From Neobacillus niacini (GTDB lineage: Bacteria > Bacillota > Bacilli > Bacillales > Cytobacillaceae): DNA of 64,000 nucleotides. The translations under genes were made by a program, and so were the position numbers. This document shows positions 43,667-53,333 of this stretch, in pieces. How positions within the stretch are numbered: position 1 is the stretch's first letter; each line of letters opens with the position of its first letter. The DNA is taken from positions 4,781,501 to 4,845,500 of the forward strand of contig NZ_JAUSZN010000001.1 in assembly GCF_030817595.1 (NCBI RefSeq), written 5' to 3'. The notes under the pieces were generated by a model that was not told the DNA's origin, searched no databases, and worked only from the letters and a program-made list of their open reading frames with translations.

Positions 43667-44416
43667 ATGCAGATGGGCGGATTTATGGGAGGCCTTTTTC
43701 GATTTAGTGAGTGGGCAATGAAATTGGCCTATCTCAATATACTTTGGATCTTGTTTAGTATATTAGGATTCGGTGTATTTGGGGTCATGCCTGCTACCGT
43801 TGCCACCTTTACGATTGCACGAAAGTGGCTGAAGCTGGAAGAAGAAATACCGATAGGAAAAACTTTTTTTTCCACTTATAAAAAAGAATTTGTCAAATCA
43901 AATGTAATCGGATTCATTCTAGCCATTATCGGAATGATTCTATATGTAAATTATCAGTATTTACATGTGATTGAAAATCCTATCATCTATATCGTGTTTG
44001 TTTCCCTTAACTTAATGATGAGCTTTTTCTGTGGGATTCTTTGTCTCTACATTGTACCCGTTTACGTTCATTTTGATTTGAAGCTGTCTCAGTATTTTAA
44101 ATACGCTCTGATGATTGGCATCATGAATATTCATTTAACAATCATCATGGTTGTCTCTATTTATTTACTCTATTTATTCTTGATCTTCATCCCGGGCCTT
44201 ATCCCAGTATTTGTTGTAAGTATGCTAGCATTGGTGATCATGGGTATCTCTTATTATGCTTTTTTACTCCTTGAAAAAAAATCAAGCGGTTTGATTCCCC
44301 TTGTAATCAAGGGCTTACGGCAGCTTGCAGCAGGTTTGGTTGGAATAGCGAAAGACAAAAATGTAAACCCTTCCAGTACTAGAGGAAGTTTAATAGAGAG
44401 AGGAGAAAGAGGATGA
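43667..44416 (+). CDS. YesL family (DUF624) membrane protein
   Basis: This 249-aa protein has about five to six membrane helices. The opening GLFRFSEWAMKLAYLNILWI and the GFGVFGVMPATVATFTIARKW block are the DUF624 signature. YesL proteins sit in LplB/LplC-type sugar ABC operons of Bacillus and Paenibacillus, often for rhamnogalacturonan, but their role is unknown. ATG at 43667 follows GGGGGGTG. Its stop overlaps the next gene's start (ATGA). Confidence 0.9.
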   Translation: MQMGGFMGGLFRFSEWAMKLAYLNILWILFSILGFGVFGVMPATVATFTIARKWLKLEEEIPIGKTFFSTYKKEFVKSNVIGFILAIIGMILYVNYQYLHVIENPIIYIVFVSLNLMMSFFCGILCLYIVPVYVHFDLKLSQYFKYALMIGIMNIHLTIIMVVSIYLLYLFLIFIPGLIPVFVVSMLALVIMGISYYAFLLLEKKSSGLIPLVIKGLRQLAAGLVGIAKDKNVNPSSTRGSLIERGERG

Positions 44417-45387
44417 GTCAAGTCATAACAAAGGGCGTCCTGCAAACTGAAACGGTGGCAACAGAACCTATTGTCGCCACCAAGAAGCCATTGGCTGTCC
44501 GGATTTGGAAGGAAAGATGGTTATATCTGTTCATGCTTCCAGGATTGCTTTATTTCATCATTTACAAGTATGTACCGATGTGGGGAATGTTGATGGCGTT
44601 TAAAAACTATCAACCCCATCTAGGGTTATGGGCAAGCGAATGGGTTGGGTTCAGACATTTTCAGCGCTTCTTTACCGAACCTGAATTTGGGATGTTATTG
44701 AAAAACACGGTAATTATCGCGGTTCTGGACCTTCTGATTTTCTTTCCCGTCACGATCATTTTGGCGCTTATGCTGAATGAGATTCGAAAATCTGTTTATA
44801 AAAGAACGATTCAAACCTTTGTATATGTACCACACTTCTTATCGTGGGTTGTGGTTGTCGGGATCTTCTATATTATTTTTGGGACAGAAGGAGGAATCAT
44901 CAATGCCATCCTTGAAAAATTAGGAATCGGAACGATTGACTTTTTAACCGATCCGGAATGGTTTAGGCCGATGATTGTCTTGCAAATGGTCTGGAAGGAT
45001 GCTGGATGGGGAACGGTTATTTTCCTAGCGGCACTAGCCGGCGTTGATTCTAATTTATACGAAGCGGCAAGTATGGATGGTGCCTCTCGGTGGAGACAGC
45101 TATGGCATGTTACCCTGCCATCCATCCGCAGCGTGATTGTGATTTTGTTAATCCTGCGTCTTGGTAATTTCCTAGATTTAGGTTTTGAACAAATCTTCCT
45201 TATGGTCAATGCACTGAATCGTGAAGTCGGTGAGGTATTTGATACTTACGTTTACCGAGTTGGGATGCAGCAGGGACAATTTAGTTACAGTGCAGCAGTA
45301 GGGTTGTTTAAGTCAGCTGTCGCTTTCGTCCTTGTATTAGGGGCAAACTGGCTGGCGAAAAAATTTGGAGAAGAGGGGGTCTATTAG
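44413..45387 (+). CDS. Sugar ABC transporter permease, LplB type
   Basis: This 324-aa permease has six main spans. LYLFMLPGLLYFIIYKYVPMWGM and MAFKNYQP are typical of LplB/YtcP-family subunits, and the EAAxxDGA-loop reads YEAASMDGASRWRQLWHVTLP, which docks the ATPase. The start overlaps yesL. No ATPase gene is in the operon, so a shared MsmX-type ATPase is expected. Confidence 0.93.
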   Translation: MSQVITKGVLQTETVATEPIVATKKPLAVRIWKERWLYLFMLPGLLYFIIYKYVPMWGMLMAFKNYQPHLGLWASEWVGFRHFQRFFTEPEFGMLLKNTVIIAVLDLLIFFPVTIILALMLNEIRKSVYKRTIQTFVYVPHFLSWVVVVGIFYIIFGTEGGIINAILEKLGIGTIDFLTDPEWFRPMIVLQMVWKDAGWGTVIFLAALAGVDSNLYEAASMDGASRWRQLWHVTLPSIRSVIVILLILRLGNFLDLGFEQIFLMVNALNREVGEVFDTYVYRVGMQQGQFSYSAAVGLFKSAVAFVLVLGANWLAKKFGEEGVY

Positions 45388-45389
45388 AG

Positions 45390-46244
45390 ATGATAGAATC
45401 AAGAAGTTTGGGCAGTAAGATTTTCGATATCTTTAATCATACGTTTCTCTTACTTGTAGGTTTAGTCTCGCTTTTGCCCTTTGTTTATATTGTCGTTACA
45501 TCTTTTAGTGCCACATCGGATCTAATTCCTAAAAGCTTTACGACCGAAGCGTATCAATATATTTTTTCAGCGGATACATTCACGAAAAGTTTACTCGTTT
45601 CTATATTTGTAACCTTAGTAGGTACATTTGTCCAATTAGCTCTATCCTGTTTGATGGCGTATTCTTTGTCACATACCCAGCTGCCAGGACGCAGTTTCTT
45701 CTTAATGATGGTTTTAATTACGATGTTGTTTAGCGGAGGGATGATCCCGACCTACTTCGTCGTCCAGCAGACAGGTTTGCTTAATTCCTTATGGGCGTTA
45801 ATTATTCCAAATGCCATTAGTGCTTTTTATCTGATTATCTTAAAGAACTTCTTCCAGAGCATTCCGAATGAACTGAAGGAGTCGGCAAAAATTGATGGGG
45901 CGCATGAACTGACGGTACTCTTCCGTATTGTCCTTCCGTTATCACTGCCAGCACTTGCTGCGTTTGGCTTGTTTTACGCAGTCGGGATTTGGAATCAATA
46001 TTTCAATGCAATTCTCTACATCTCTGACCCTGCATTATATCCCGTTCAGGTTATTTTACGGCAGCTGATTATTTTGAGTTCGGGGGCCATTGGAGACTCT
46101 ACTTCGATTGAAACTATTCCTTATCACGGACAAGCGATACAGATGGCGGTAATCGTCGTTGCGACACTTCCGATTATCATCCTGTATCCATTTTTACAAA
46201 AGCATTTTGCCAAAGGTGTGCTGCTAGGTTCGGTAAAAGGGTGA
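45390..46244 (+). CDS. Carbohydrate ABC transporter permease, LplC/YtcP type
   Basis: This 284-aa second permease has six spans, an N-terminal FNHTFLLLVGLVSLLPFVYI, and the coupling loop LKESAKIDGAHELTVLFRIV. It ends AKGVLLGSVKG, the common LplC terminus. It starts three bases after lplB and forms the heterodimeric channel with it. Confidence 0.93.
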   Translation: MIESRSLGSKIFDIFNHTFLLLVGLVSLLPFVYIVVTSFSATSDLIPKSFTTEAYQYIFSADTFTKSLLVSIFVTLVGTFVQLALSCLMAYSLSHTQLPGRSFFLMMVLITMLFSGGMIPTYFVVQQTGLLNSLWALIIPNAISAFYLIILKNFFQSIPNELKESAKIDGAHELTVLFRIVLPLSLPALAAFGLFYAVGIWNQYFNAILYISDPALYPVQVILRQLIILSSGAIGDSTSIETIPYHGQAIQMAVIVVATLPIIILYPFLQKHFAKGVLLGSVKG

Positions 46245-46296
46245 GTTCATTCCCTCACCATTTAAATAAAAATCCATTCGAAAAAGGGGAATCATT

Positions 46297-47835
46297 ATGA
46301 GTATGTTGAAGGGGTTAAAGAAGAAAAAAAGATTGGGTTTATTAAGTAGTGCAATATTAGGATTAACACTTTTTACAGCAGGGTGCTCAGGAGATGAAGC
46401 AAGTAGTACGAAGAGCAAAGAAGGCAAATCAGACAATGGTCCGTTTGAGCTATCATTAATGTTTAACTTTGATGGCGTTGAATTCCCAAAAGAAGGTAAC
46501 GAAGTCGAGAAAATTATTGAAGAAATGACGAACACAAACTTAAAGGTTAATCCGTTACCAGGTACTGCTTTTGAAGAAAGACTTCCAGTTATGGTTGCTT
46601 CGGGTGAGTTTCCTGATGCGGTTCCGATTCCAAGGAGACATCAGCAATATCCATATGTGTTAAATGCAGTACAAGGCGGGGTTTTCTGGGAGATTGGACC
46701 TTATTTAGATCAGTTCCCAAACCTTTCAAAAATTAATAAACAAATCTATGAAAATATAAAATATGATGGAAAAACATATGGTGTGCCAAGGGTTCGTCCA
46801 ATGGCGCGCAGGGTTTTTATCTATCGACAAGACTGGCTGCAGAATCTTGGCATGGAAGAGCCAAAGACCATCGAAGAGTTCCACAAAATGTTACGTGCCT
46901 TCACGTTCGATGATCCTGACAAAAATGGCAAGGACGATACTTACGGGATTGTCATGAACCAAGGTCAGCCATTTACGTACTATGCACCATTCTTTGGCGC
47001 CCCTAATAAGTGGGAAGTAACGAAAGACGGCAAATTTATTCGAGATGTTACCACGGATGAATTTTTCGAGTCAATTAAATTCCAAAAAAAGCTCTATGAT
47101 GAAGGTCTTATGAATAAAGATTTTACGGTTATCGACCGTCCAGAATGGACCGCTGCAGTTGAAACGGGTAAAGCCGGAGTCATGATAGATACCTCCAACT
47201 CTACTCAAAATATAGAGTTAGGTGCCCAGAAATCCAATCCGAATGCAAAGTTCAGCATGTTCAGCATTCTTGAGAACGGGAAAGGAAAACGAATTTTTGC
47301 GGAAGGCGGACATAACGGGTTCTTCCTCTTCCCTAAAGCAAGCCTCGAAACAGAGGAAGAGTTGAAAAAGGCCCTTGGATTCTTCGATAAACTTGCAAGT
47401 GAAGAAGGTTCCAATCTACTAGCGTGGGGTATTGAAGGTGTCCATTATAATGTGGTCGACGGAAAAGCGGAAAAAATTCCAGATACGAACATGGATGATG
47501 TAGGTGCTTATGGTGCTCCGTTAGCCACTCTTCCTCCACTTGACAATGCGATCGAAGGCACGTTGACACCATTGGCTGAACTTGAATTGGAGTTAACAAA
47601 GGAAAACGAGAAGTATATGGTTTCAGATCCAACACTGTCCATTGTTTCGGATACGTATTTAGAAATGGGTGAGCAGCTAGAGGTGATTCTCGATGATGCA
47701 CACGTAAAGTTCATCATGGGTGAAATTGATGAAAAAGGCTGGAAAGCGGCAGTAGAAGAATGGAAGAGTCGCGGCGGCGATAAAATTGCAAAGGAATATG
47801 AAGAAGCTTACAAAAAGGCCAAAGCGAAAAAGTAA
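46297..47835 (+). CDS. Sugar ABC transporter substrate-binding lipoprotein, LplA type
   Basis: This 512-aa lipoprotein has a lysine-rich N-terminus, a hydrophobic stretch and a lipobox LFTAGC with acylated Cys30, so it is anchored outside the membrane. The mature part has two lobes with LPVMVASGEFPDAVPIP and RQDWLQNLGMEEPKTIEEF, usual for large cluster-1 binding proteins of LplA type. It follows the permease genes by 52 bases. The cargo is probably an oligosaccharide handled by the nearby fucosidase and dehydrogenases. Confidence 0.93.
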   Translation: MSMLKGLKKKKRLGLLSSAILGLTLFTAGCSGDEASSTKSKEGKSDNGPFELSLMFNFDGVEFPKEGNEVEKIIEEMTNTNLKVNPLPGTAFEERLPVMVASGEFPDAVPIPRRHQQYPYVLNAVQGGVFWEIGPYLDQFPNLSKINKQIYENIKYDGKTYGVPRVRPMARRVFIYRQDWLQNLGMEEPKTIEEFHKMLRAFTFDDPDKNGKDDTYGIVMNQGQPFTYYAPFFGAPNKWEVTKDGKFIRDVTTDEFFESIKFQKKLYDEGLMNKDFTVIDRPEWTAAVETGKAGVMIDTSNSTQNIELGAQKSNPNAKFSMFSILENGKGKRIFAEGGHNGFFLFPKASLETEEELKKALGFFDKLASEEGSNLLAWGIEGVHYNVVDGKAEKIPDTNMDDVGAYGAPLATLPPLDNAIEGTLTPLAELELELTKENEKYMVSDPTLSIVSDTYLEMGEQLEVILDDAHVKFIMGEIDEKGWKAAVEEWKSRGGDKIAKEYEEAYKKAKAKK

Positions 47836-47894
47836 TCCAGTATATCAGATCCTGAGAGTTTCTTAGGATCTGATCATGTTTAGGAGGAGATAGA

Positions 47895-48953
47895 ATGGTA
47901 GAAAAGTTGAAGGTTGGAATCATTGGGACTGGCGGTATTGCCATGGGAGCGCACATACCAGCTTACTTGAAGTGCTCTGATACTGTTGAAATTGTGGCCG
48001 TTTGTGATGTTAATCTTGCGCAGGCCAAAAAATGTGCAGATCAGTTTTCGATACCATATGCTTTTGAAAGCTATGAAAACATGTTCGATGAAGTGGAATT
48101 GGATGCGGTAAGTATTTGTACTCCCAATAAATTTCATTGTGACGCAACGTTAAAAGCGTTGGAGGCTGGGTGCCATGTCCTGTGCGAGAAGCCTCCAGCG
48201 ATGAGTTATGAAGAGGCGTTAAGGATGGCTGTTGCTGCACAGAGAGCAGGAAAGATTCTTACGTTTGGATTCCACTATCGTTATACACCAGAAGTGGAGG
48301 CGCTAAAACGATTTGTCGATGCCAACGAACTGGGTGATATTTATACCGTTAAAGTGACGGCGATGCGAAGACGCGGAATTCCAGGCTGGGGGGTATTTAC
48401 CAATAAGGAGCTCCAAGGCGGCGGTCCACTCATTGATATTGGTGTGCATATGTTAGACACGGCCCTTTATTTAATGGGTTATCCTGAAGGGGAAACCGTT
48501 TTAGCCAGCACCTATCAGAAACTGGGCAACAAGCCTGGCGTGGGGTTGAACGGTCCTTGGGATTGGGAGAATTTCTCCATCGAAGACCTGGCAGTTGGAA
48601 TGATCAAATTCAAGAATGGGGCATCGCTTCTGTTGGAAACAGCCTTTGCAGCCAATATTGAAGAAGATGATGTCATGCAGGTGACGTTATTGGGCGATCA
48701 AGGTGGCGCGAAGGTATTTCCACTGAAAATTTATCAAGAAAAGCATGATACATTAGTGGACTTGACCCCTGTTTATTTACAGGGGAAAAAGCCGCGGGAT
48801 AAGGAAATAGAGGCCTTTGTTAATGGCTGCCTTGGCGGAGTTCATCCAAGCAGCAATCCTGAACAAGGGGCCATTTTACAGCAACTTGTACAGGCGATTT
48901 ATCAATCTGCGGGAGAAAACAAAGCGATTACGTTGAGTGGGGTGGAAGTATAA
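47895..48953 (+). CDS. Gfo/Idh/MocA family oxidoreductase (first)
   Basis: This 352-aa NAD(P)-dependent dehydrogenase has the Rossmann motif VGIIGTGGIAMGAH at the start, VAVCDV, CEKPPAMSYEEA with the catalytic-loop Lys, and a C-terminal domain with GGPLIDIGVHMLD carrying the catalytic His region. It oxidises or epimerises a sugar in the same operon as the ABC importer. The next gene starts within its stop codon (TAATG), indicating coupling. Confidence 0.92.
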   Translation: MVEKLKVGIIGTGGIAMGAHIPAYLKCSDTVEIVAVCDVNLAQAKKCADQFSIPYAFESYENMFDEVELDAVSICTPNKFHCDATLKALEAGCHVLCEKPPAMSYEEALRMAVAAQRAGKILTFGFHYRYTPEVEALKRFVDANELGDIYTVKVTAMRRRGIPGWGVFTNKELQGGGPLIDIGVHMLDTALYLMGYPEGETVLASTYQKLGNKPGVGLNGPWDWENFSIEDLAVGMIKFKNGASLLLETAFAANIEEDDVMQVTLLGDQGGAKVFPLKIYQEKHDTLVDLTPVYLQGKKPRDKEIEAFVNGCLGGVHPSSNPEQGAILQQLVQAIYQSAGENKAITLSGVEV

Positions 48954-49960
48954 TGAACGTTGCGATGTTGAGTCGATGGCATGTCCATGCGAATGATTAC
49001 GCCCGTGAGGCCATGGCAAACCCTGATATTGAGATTAAATTGGTTTGGGATGAAGAGCCTGAAAGAGGCAGACAATGGGCAAGCGAATTAGGGGTTCCTT
49101 TTGAGGGGAATTTGGATGCTGTGCTTTCCAATCCTGATATTGAGGGTGTCATTATTGATACACCGACTTATATGCACAAACAAGTAATGCTTGAAGCAGC
49201 TAAACATAAGAAGCATATTTTTAGTGAAAAGGTATTGACGTTTACCATCAAAGAGTGCGAAGAAATCTTTTCAGCTGTAGACGAAAACGAAGTACATTTG
49301 ATGTTATCGTTAAAGCGACTGAGTGATGATTATTACTTGTATGCCCAGAAGGCTGTGAAGGAAGGTTTACTTGGAAGGCTAAACCTGGTCCGCTGCCGCC
49401 TCGCTCATACGATGGGGCTGCCGCTCGAGGGGAAACCATATGGCAAACTTCCGCCCTACTTTTTTGACCCTGAATTATGCGGCGGCGGAGCGTTGATGGA
49501 TTTGGGTGCACATCCCATTTATTTAACTAACCGTTTTGCTGGTGAACCGAAAGGCGTGTATGCAAGGTTACAGGCAACGCTAGGGCATAGAGTGGATGAT
49601 AATTCTGCTGTTTTAGTCGATTATTCATCTGGCGTTTTGGGCATTATCGAAGCAGGTTTTAGTTCTAATGACTCCTTTAGACTGGAACTGCACGGGACTG
49701 ATGGGCAAATCATCATTGAAAAAGGTGGTCTGAAAATCAAGAGCATTCATGTACAGGATGGTCAATGGACCACTCCGGCAGAACTGCCAGCGAAATTGCC
49801 TAGTGCCATGGAGCAGTGGGTGAAGCAAATCAAAGATGGAACAGAGCCGGCCATTACGCGGGAAGATATGTGGCGATTGACACAAATCAACGAAGCGGCA
49901 CTCGTATCACATCGAGAGGGCAGAAGAGTTGAACTAGCGGATTATGGAGGTGCTGTTTGA
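48953..49960 (+). CDS. Gfo/Idh/MocA family oxidoreductase (second, atypical cofactor loop)
   Basis: This 335-aa paralogue starts NVAMLSRWHVHANDYAREA: the usual GxGxxG glycines are replaced by a SRWHVHA loop. The EKP motif reads FSEKVLTFT, keeping Glu-Lys but losing the Pro. The C-terminal GGGALMDLGAHPIYLTNRF is intact. Such variants are known among Gfo/Idh/MocA proteins of sugar operons and may use a different cofactor geometry. It is coupled to both neighbours by overlaps. Confidence 0.88.
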   Translation: MNVAMLSRWHVHANDYAREAMANPDIEIKLVWDEEPERGRQWASELGVPFEGNLDAVLSNPDIEGVIIDTPTYMHKQVMLEAAKHKKHIFSEKVLTFTIKECEEIFSAVDENEVHLMLSLKRLSDDYYLYAQKAVKEGLLGRLNLVRCRLAHTMGLPLEGKPYGKLPPYFFDPELCGGGALMDLGAHPIYLTNRFAGEPKGVYARLQATLGHRVDDNSAVLVDYSSGVLGIIEAGFSSNDSFRLELHGTDGQIIIEKGGLKIKSIHVQDGQWTTPAELPAKLPSAMEQWVKQIKDGTEPAITREDMWRLTQINEAALVSHREGRRVELADYGGAV

Positions 49961-50508
49961 TGGAAAAAAAGGAATTAATCATCTTCTTGGATTGTGGAGA
50001 TACGATTATCGATGAAGGAACAGAAATCAGGGATCAACATGATGTAGTGGTGAAAGCAGATGTGATTCCGGGGGCTGATACGATGGTGAAAACCCTATTT
50101 GAAAAAGGTTATCGACTCGTATTAGTCGCAGATGGGCTAGCACAATCTTTTAAAAATATGTTAACCGACCATGGTTTATATGATTACTTTGAGGCGATGA
50201 TTTACTCCGAAAATATCAAGGAATTAAAACCAAGTCCCCGGATGTTTAAAGCGGCGATTGGCGCGATTGATCTCTCGGAAAAAGACTTTGACCGGGTGGT
50301 TATGGTTGGAAATAATCTAAGAAGAGATATCAAAGGAGCAAACTTACTGGGGATTAAGAATGTGTTTATGGATTGGGCGCCAAGATATACGAAGACGCCT
50401 GCAGATGAAAAGGAACAGCCTACGTATACCATCCATGAACCCATGGAGTTAATAGAGTTGGCGGAAAAGCTTAATGAGGAATTATCTTTGAGAAAATCTA
50501 CGATTTAG
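49960..50508 (+). CDS. HAD family hydrolase, dehalogenase/phosphatase type
   Basis: This 182-aa HAD protein has motif I FLDCGDTII with nucleophile Asp11; the general acid/base Asp expected two residues later is Gly13, as in dehalogenase-like rather than phosphatase members. Motif III lies near LKPSPRMF and motif IV at VVMVGNNLRRDIKGAN. ATG at 49960 follows GGAGG and overlaps the previous stop. It closes the importer-dehydrogenase operon and might act on a sugar intermediate; the missing Asp makes a simple phosphatase role uncertain. Confidence 0.85.
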   Translation: MEKKELIIFLDCGDTIIDEGTEIRDQHDVVVKADVIPGADTMVKTLFEKGYRLVLVADGLAQSFKNMLTDHGLYDYFEAMIYSENIKELKPSPRMFKAAIGAIDLSEKDFDRVVMVGNNLRRDIKGANLLGIKNVFMDWAPRYTKTPADEKEQPTYTIHEPMELIELAEKLNEELSLRKSTI

Positions 50509-50521
50509 TAGGATAGTAGCG

Positions 50522-50556
50522 AACCCATATCACCATGAGAGTGATATGGGTTTTTT
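50522..50556 (+). terminator. Terminator of the yesL-HAD operon
   Basis: AACCCATATCAC and GTGATATGGGTT are perfect 12-base arms around a 7-base loop, running into TTTTTT. Confidence 0.9.
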
Positions 50557-50688
50557 GGGGCTGTTATGCTGATGAGAAGTCTGACTACCTAAAAATCTGA
50601 TGATTTTTTTTGATTACTCCCTTATAATACATAATAAATTAAATTTGCTAACTTTTCAGAATTAAAGTCAAGCTAAGGGGGGAAATAG

Positions 50689-53025
50689 TTGCTGAGGTTT
50701 TTGATGAAATCTAGGAAAAGTCTGGGGTTTGGCTGGGGGAGTCGTTATTTTCGTAAGAATTTTATTCTCATCTTACTTATTACGTTTACACCAGGACTTA
50801 TCTCAGGGGTTGGGATCTATCTATTTGGTGCCGGGAAAGTTGAAAACGAACTAACCAACTTACATGAAAATCAAATTGAGGAAAGGGCCAAGAATATAAA
50901 TGACCAATTAGATGTTCTTGAAATGTCCATCGCTCAGTGGGCATTTGCCCCGCATTTTCGCAAAACGTTAAATAAAGTCGACTTTGTCAGGGAGTTTACC
51001 ACAACACGTGAGATCAAAAAGTTTCTTGGCGTCCTACAAGGCAGTCAACCACTGATCGATCAGGTTGAACTGTTCGTTGATCAAGAAACGCCCATCTTAT
51101 TCCAGCCTAATTATACGACCGTGAAAGATGATTCAGTAAAGAATTTTTATCGAGACATCTTAGCAAAAACCAACAGTATTAATTGGGTGGAACAGGGACC
51201 TTCCGATAAAAAGGGACATTCCTCGATGATGTTGACTCACAACCTTGGATTCCGAACGAATTCAGCTTATGGGACCCTTATTGTGACATTAGACCAAGCA
51301 AAGCTTACCGAAATCGTGAACACGTTAAATCCTTATCCAGAAGGTGCAGCATTTTTACTTAATCAAAACAACGAAATTTTAGTGGAGGAAAATCATACCA
51401 ACTCGCTCTCAATTGTAAGCGTTTTAAAAAGAGAGTTGGACAAGCGGGAGAAAAGGAATGAAACGTTTACCTTTGAGTATGAGGGGGAGAGGTATTCTGT
51501 CTCCTATGGTACCCAGAAACGGATTAACTCTGAATGGACCTATGTTTCAGCGGCACCGATGTCATTTATTACAGCACCGATTATCTTTATTTCAAAGTTA
51601 ATTATCGCTATTAGCGCGACTGGCCTTTTCATTGCGTTCATTATGGCTTGGTTTGCCTCGAAAAGAATCTATCGTCCGGTAGCCCAACTGCTTCATTTAA
51701 TTGATAAAGAGGATGAAGTACTGGAGTGGAGAAGGCAAAAGGGAAAAGATGAATTTTCAATAATTGAACAACAAATACAGGCTCTTGCAAAAGATAGCAG
51801 GATATTGCAGGAACAATTATCGGCACAGATTCCCCAATTGCTTAAACGGTTTTTAAGCCAATTAATTCAGGGATATTTATTCAACCATTCGGAGAATCAG
51901 TTGAGGGGAAGTCTCCAAAACTACGGGTGGAATGTAGATGGTCACTTCTTTATGATGATGGATGTTCGAGTAACTGGGAATGTTGAACTAGATGAGAGCA
52001 GCCAGCATAATGATGAGAGATTAATTGCCATGGCGGTTACAAATGTGTTGGAAGAGGCTGCGGGCGAAAGGTTTGCGCAATACAACTTAATGGACTTCCA
52101 TGATCTTTCTGTTGGGATGTTAATCGCTTACCCAAGTCATGAAGATGTTCGGCAGGATGTATTTGAGTTTATCGATCAAATTACGGAAATGATTAATACT
52201 ACCTTCAATAAGCAGGTAACGGTTACGATTAGTAAGCCGACCGACAGTATCAAGCAGATTCCCCACATTTTTGAAGAAGTGAAGCAGGGTGCCGGCTATC
52301 GTACTTACAAAAGTCATAATCAAGTCATTGATTTGGCAGCGTTAAAGAAAGAGGATGCCGTTCATCAAATTTTTTATCCCTTTGATATTGAAAAGGAAAT
52401 TATTCAGGCTATTCGAATGGGTCAATTAGAGGAAGCAGAGAGATTGCTCTTTGAGTTTTTACATAAATTATCCGAAAAGGGCATTAATGAAATCAACATC
52501 CAACCAGGGATTGTGCTCCTGTTTTCTAGCATTCAACATGAAATTATTCACTCAGGCATCCACCCTTATGAACTATTCAAAGGTAGAAATATGTTTGAAG
52601 AATTGTCGCAAATTCAAGAGCCAAAAATGATTGTACGTTGGTTTAAAACCAAAATCATTGTTCCATTTATTGAAATGTTAGAAGAACGAAGTGATTCAGA
52701 GCTTAAACAAATCGTAGATCAGGTGATTAAAGATATTCATATGAACTATATGAAGGACTTATCATTAGAGAGCTATGCCGACCAAGTAGGAACAAACCCA
52801 TACACCTTTAGTAGATACTTTAAAAAGGCCATCGGCACCAACTTTATTGACTACATCACCCAACTAAGAATCGACAAAGCCAAAGATTTACTCTTAAACA
52901 CAGACATGAAAATAAACGACATCTCAGAAAGCGTTGGCTATCGCCCAGGCTACTTTAATCGCATTTTCAAAAAACAAGTAGGCATCCCGCCGAGCCAATA
53001 CCGAAAATCCCGAGCCGCTTTGTAA
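50689..53025 (+). CDS. Membrane-bound AraC family regulator (YesS type)
   Basis: This 778-aa regulator has a membrane span near residues 25-48, an extracellular Cache-like sensor to about residue 295, a second span (about 300-325), a cytoplasmic linker domain and a C-terminal AraC double helix-turn-helix (LSLESYADQVGTNPYTFSRYF and INDISESVGYRPGYFNRIF). YesS-type proteins in Bacillus and Paenibacillus sense extracellular sugars and activate adjacent LplABC-like transport operons. Its likely targets are the operon upstream and/or that downstream. The TTG start follows AAGGGGGGAAA. Confidence 0.92.
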   Translation: MLRFLMKSRKSLGFGWGSRYFRKNFILILLITFTPGLISGVGIYLFGAGKVENELTNLHENQIEERAKNINDQLDVLEMSIAQWAFAPHFRKTLNKVDFVREFTTTREIKKFLGVLQGSQPLIDQVELFVDQETPILFQPNYTTVKDDSVKNFYRDILAKTNSINWVEQGPSDKKGHSSMMLTHNLGFRTNSAYGTLIVTLDQAKLTEIVNTLNPYPEGAAFLLNQNNEILVEENHTNSLSIVSVLKRELDKREKRNETFTFEYEGERYSVSYGTQKRINSEWTYVSAAPMSFITAPIIFISKLIIAISATGLFIAFIMAWFASKRIYRPVAQLLHLIDKEDEVLEWRRQKGKDEFSIIEQQIQALAKDSRILQEQLSAQIPQLLKRFLSQLIQGYLFNHSENQLRGSLQNYGWNVDGHFFMMMDVRVTGNVELDESSQHNDERLIAMAVTNVLEEAAGERFAQYNLMDFHDLSVGMLIAYPSHEDVRQDVFEFIDQITEMINTTFNKQVTVTISKPTDSIKQIPHIFEEVKQGAGYRTYKSHNQVIDLAALKKEDAVHQIFYPFDIEKEIIQAIRMGQLEEAERLLFEFLHKLSEKGINEINIQPGIVLLFSSIQHEIIHSGIHPYELFKGRNMFEELSQIQEPKMIVRWFKTKIIVPFIEMLEERSDSELKQIVDQVIKDIHMNYMKDLSLESYADQVGTNPYTFSRYFKKAIGTNFIDYITQLRIDKAKDLLLNTDMKINDISESVGYRPGYFNRIFKKQVGIPPSQYRKSRAAL

Positions 53026-53333
53026 CTTTACGACGATAAGTGGTGGCAGGCACCAAAGTTTGTGTTTTTTTAGAAATAATTTTCTGAAAAGGAAATTGTT
53101 GTTCTAGATAGGAAATTTAATAGAGATTGTTATGTTAGTAAACTTAAAAAAATTAATAATAGAGAATTATAAGAAAACTGTTGAAATTTGCAAAAACATA
53201 AAATATAATTTGATTTAAGGAAAGCGCTTTCCCTCAGAAGTAAAATAGAATAGGTTTCGACCTATTATTTTTTTACATTTAGGTAAAGCGCTTACCCTAC
53301 ATAATAACCTAACAACCTAAGGGGGAAAGTCTT
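53026..53333. promoter_or_regulatory. Control region of the second ABC operon
   Basis: These 308 bases hold a fragment of the GGTGCCTGGCACC-type repeat (about 53041-53055), AT-rich promoter sequence, and two LacI/CcpA-type palindromes: GGAAAGCGCTTTCC at 53219-53232 and GGTAAAGCGCTTACC at 53282-53296. Their centres are 64 bases apart, about six helical turns. The second lies 38 bases before the binding-protein start. Confidence 0.7.

Noticed and set aside
44868..45209. 113-codon minus-strand frame
   Set aside because: It is antisense to the lplB-type permease and has no independent support.
47333..47701. 122-codon minus-strand frame
   Set aside because: It is antisense to the LplA-type binding protein, with no ribosome site or recognisable domain.
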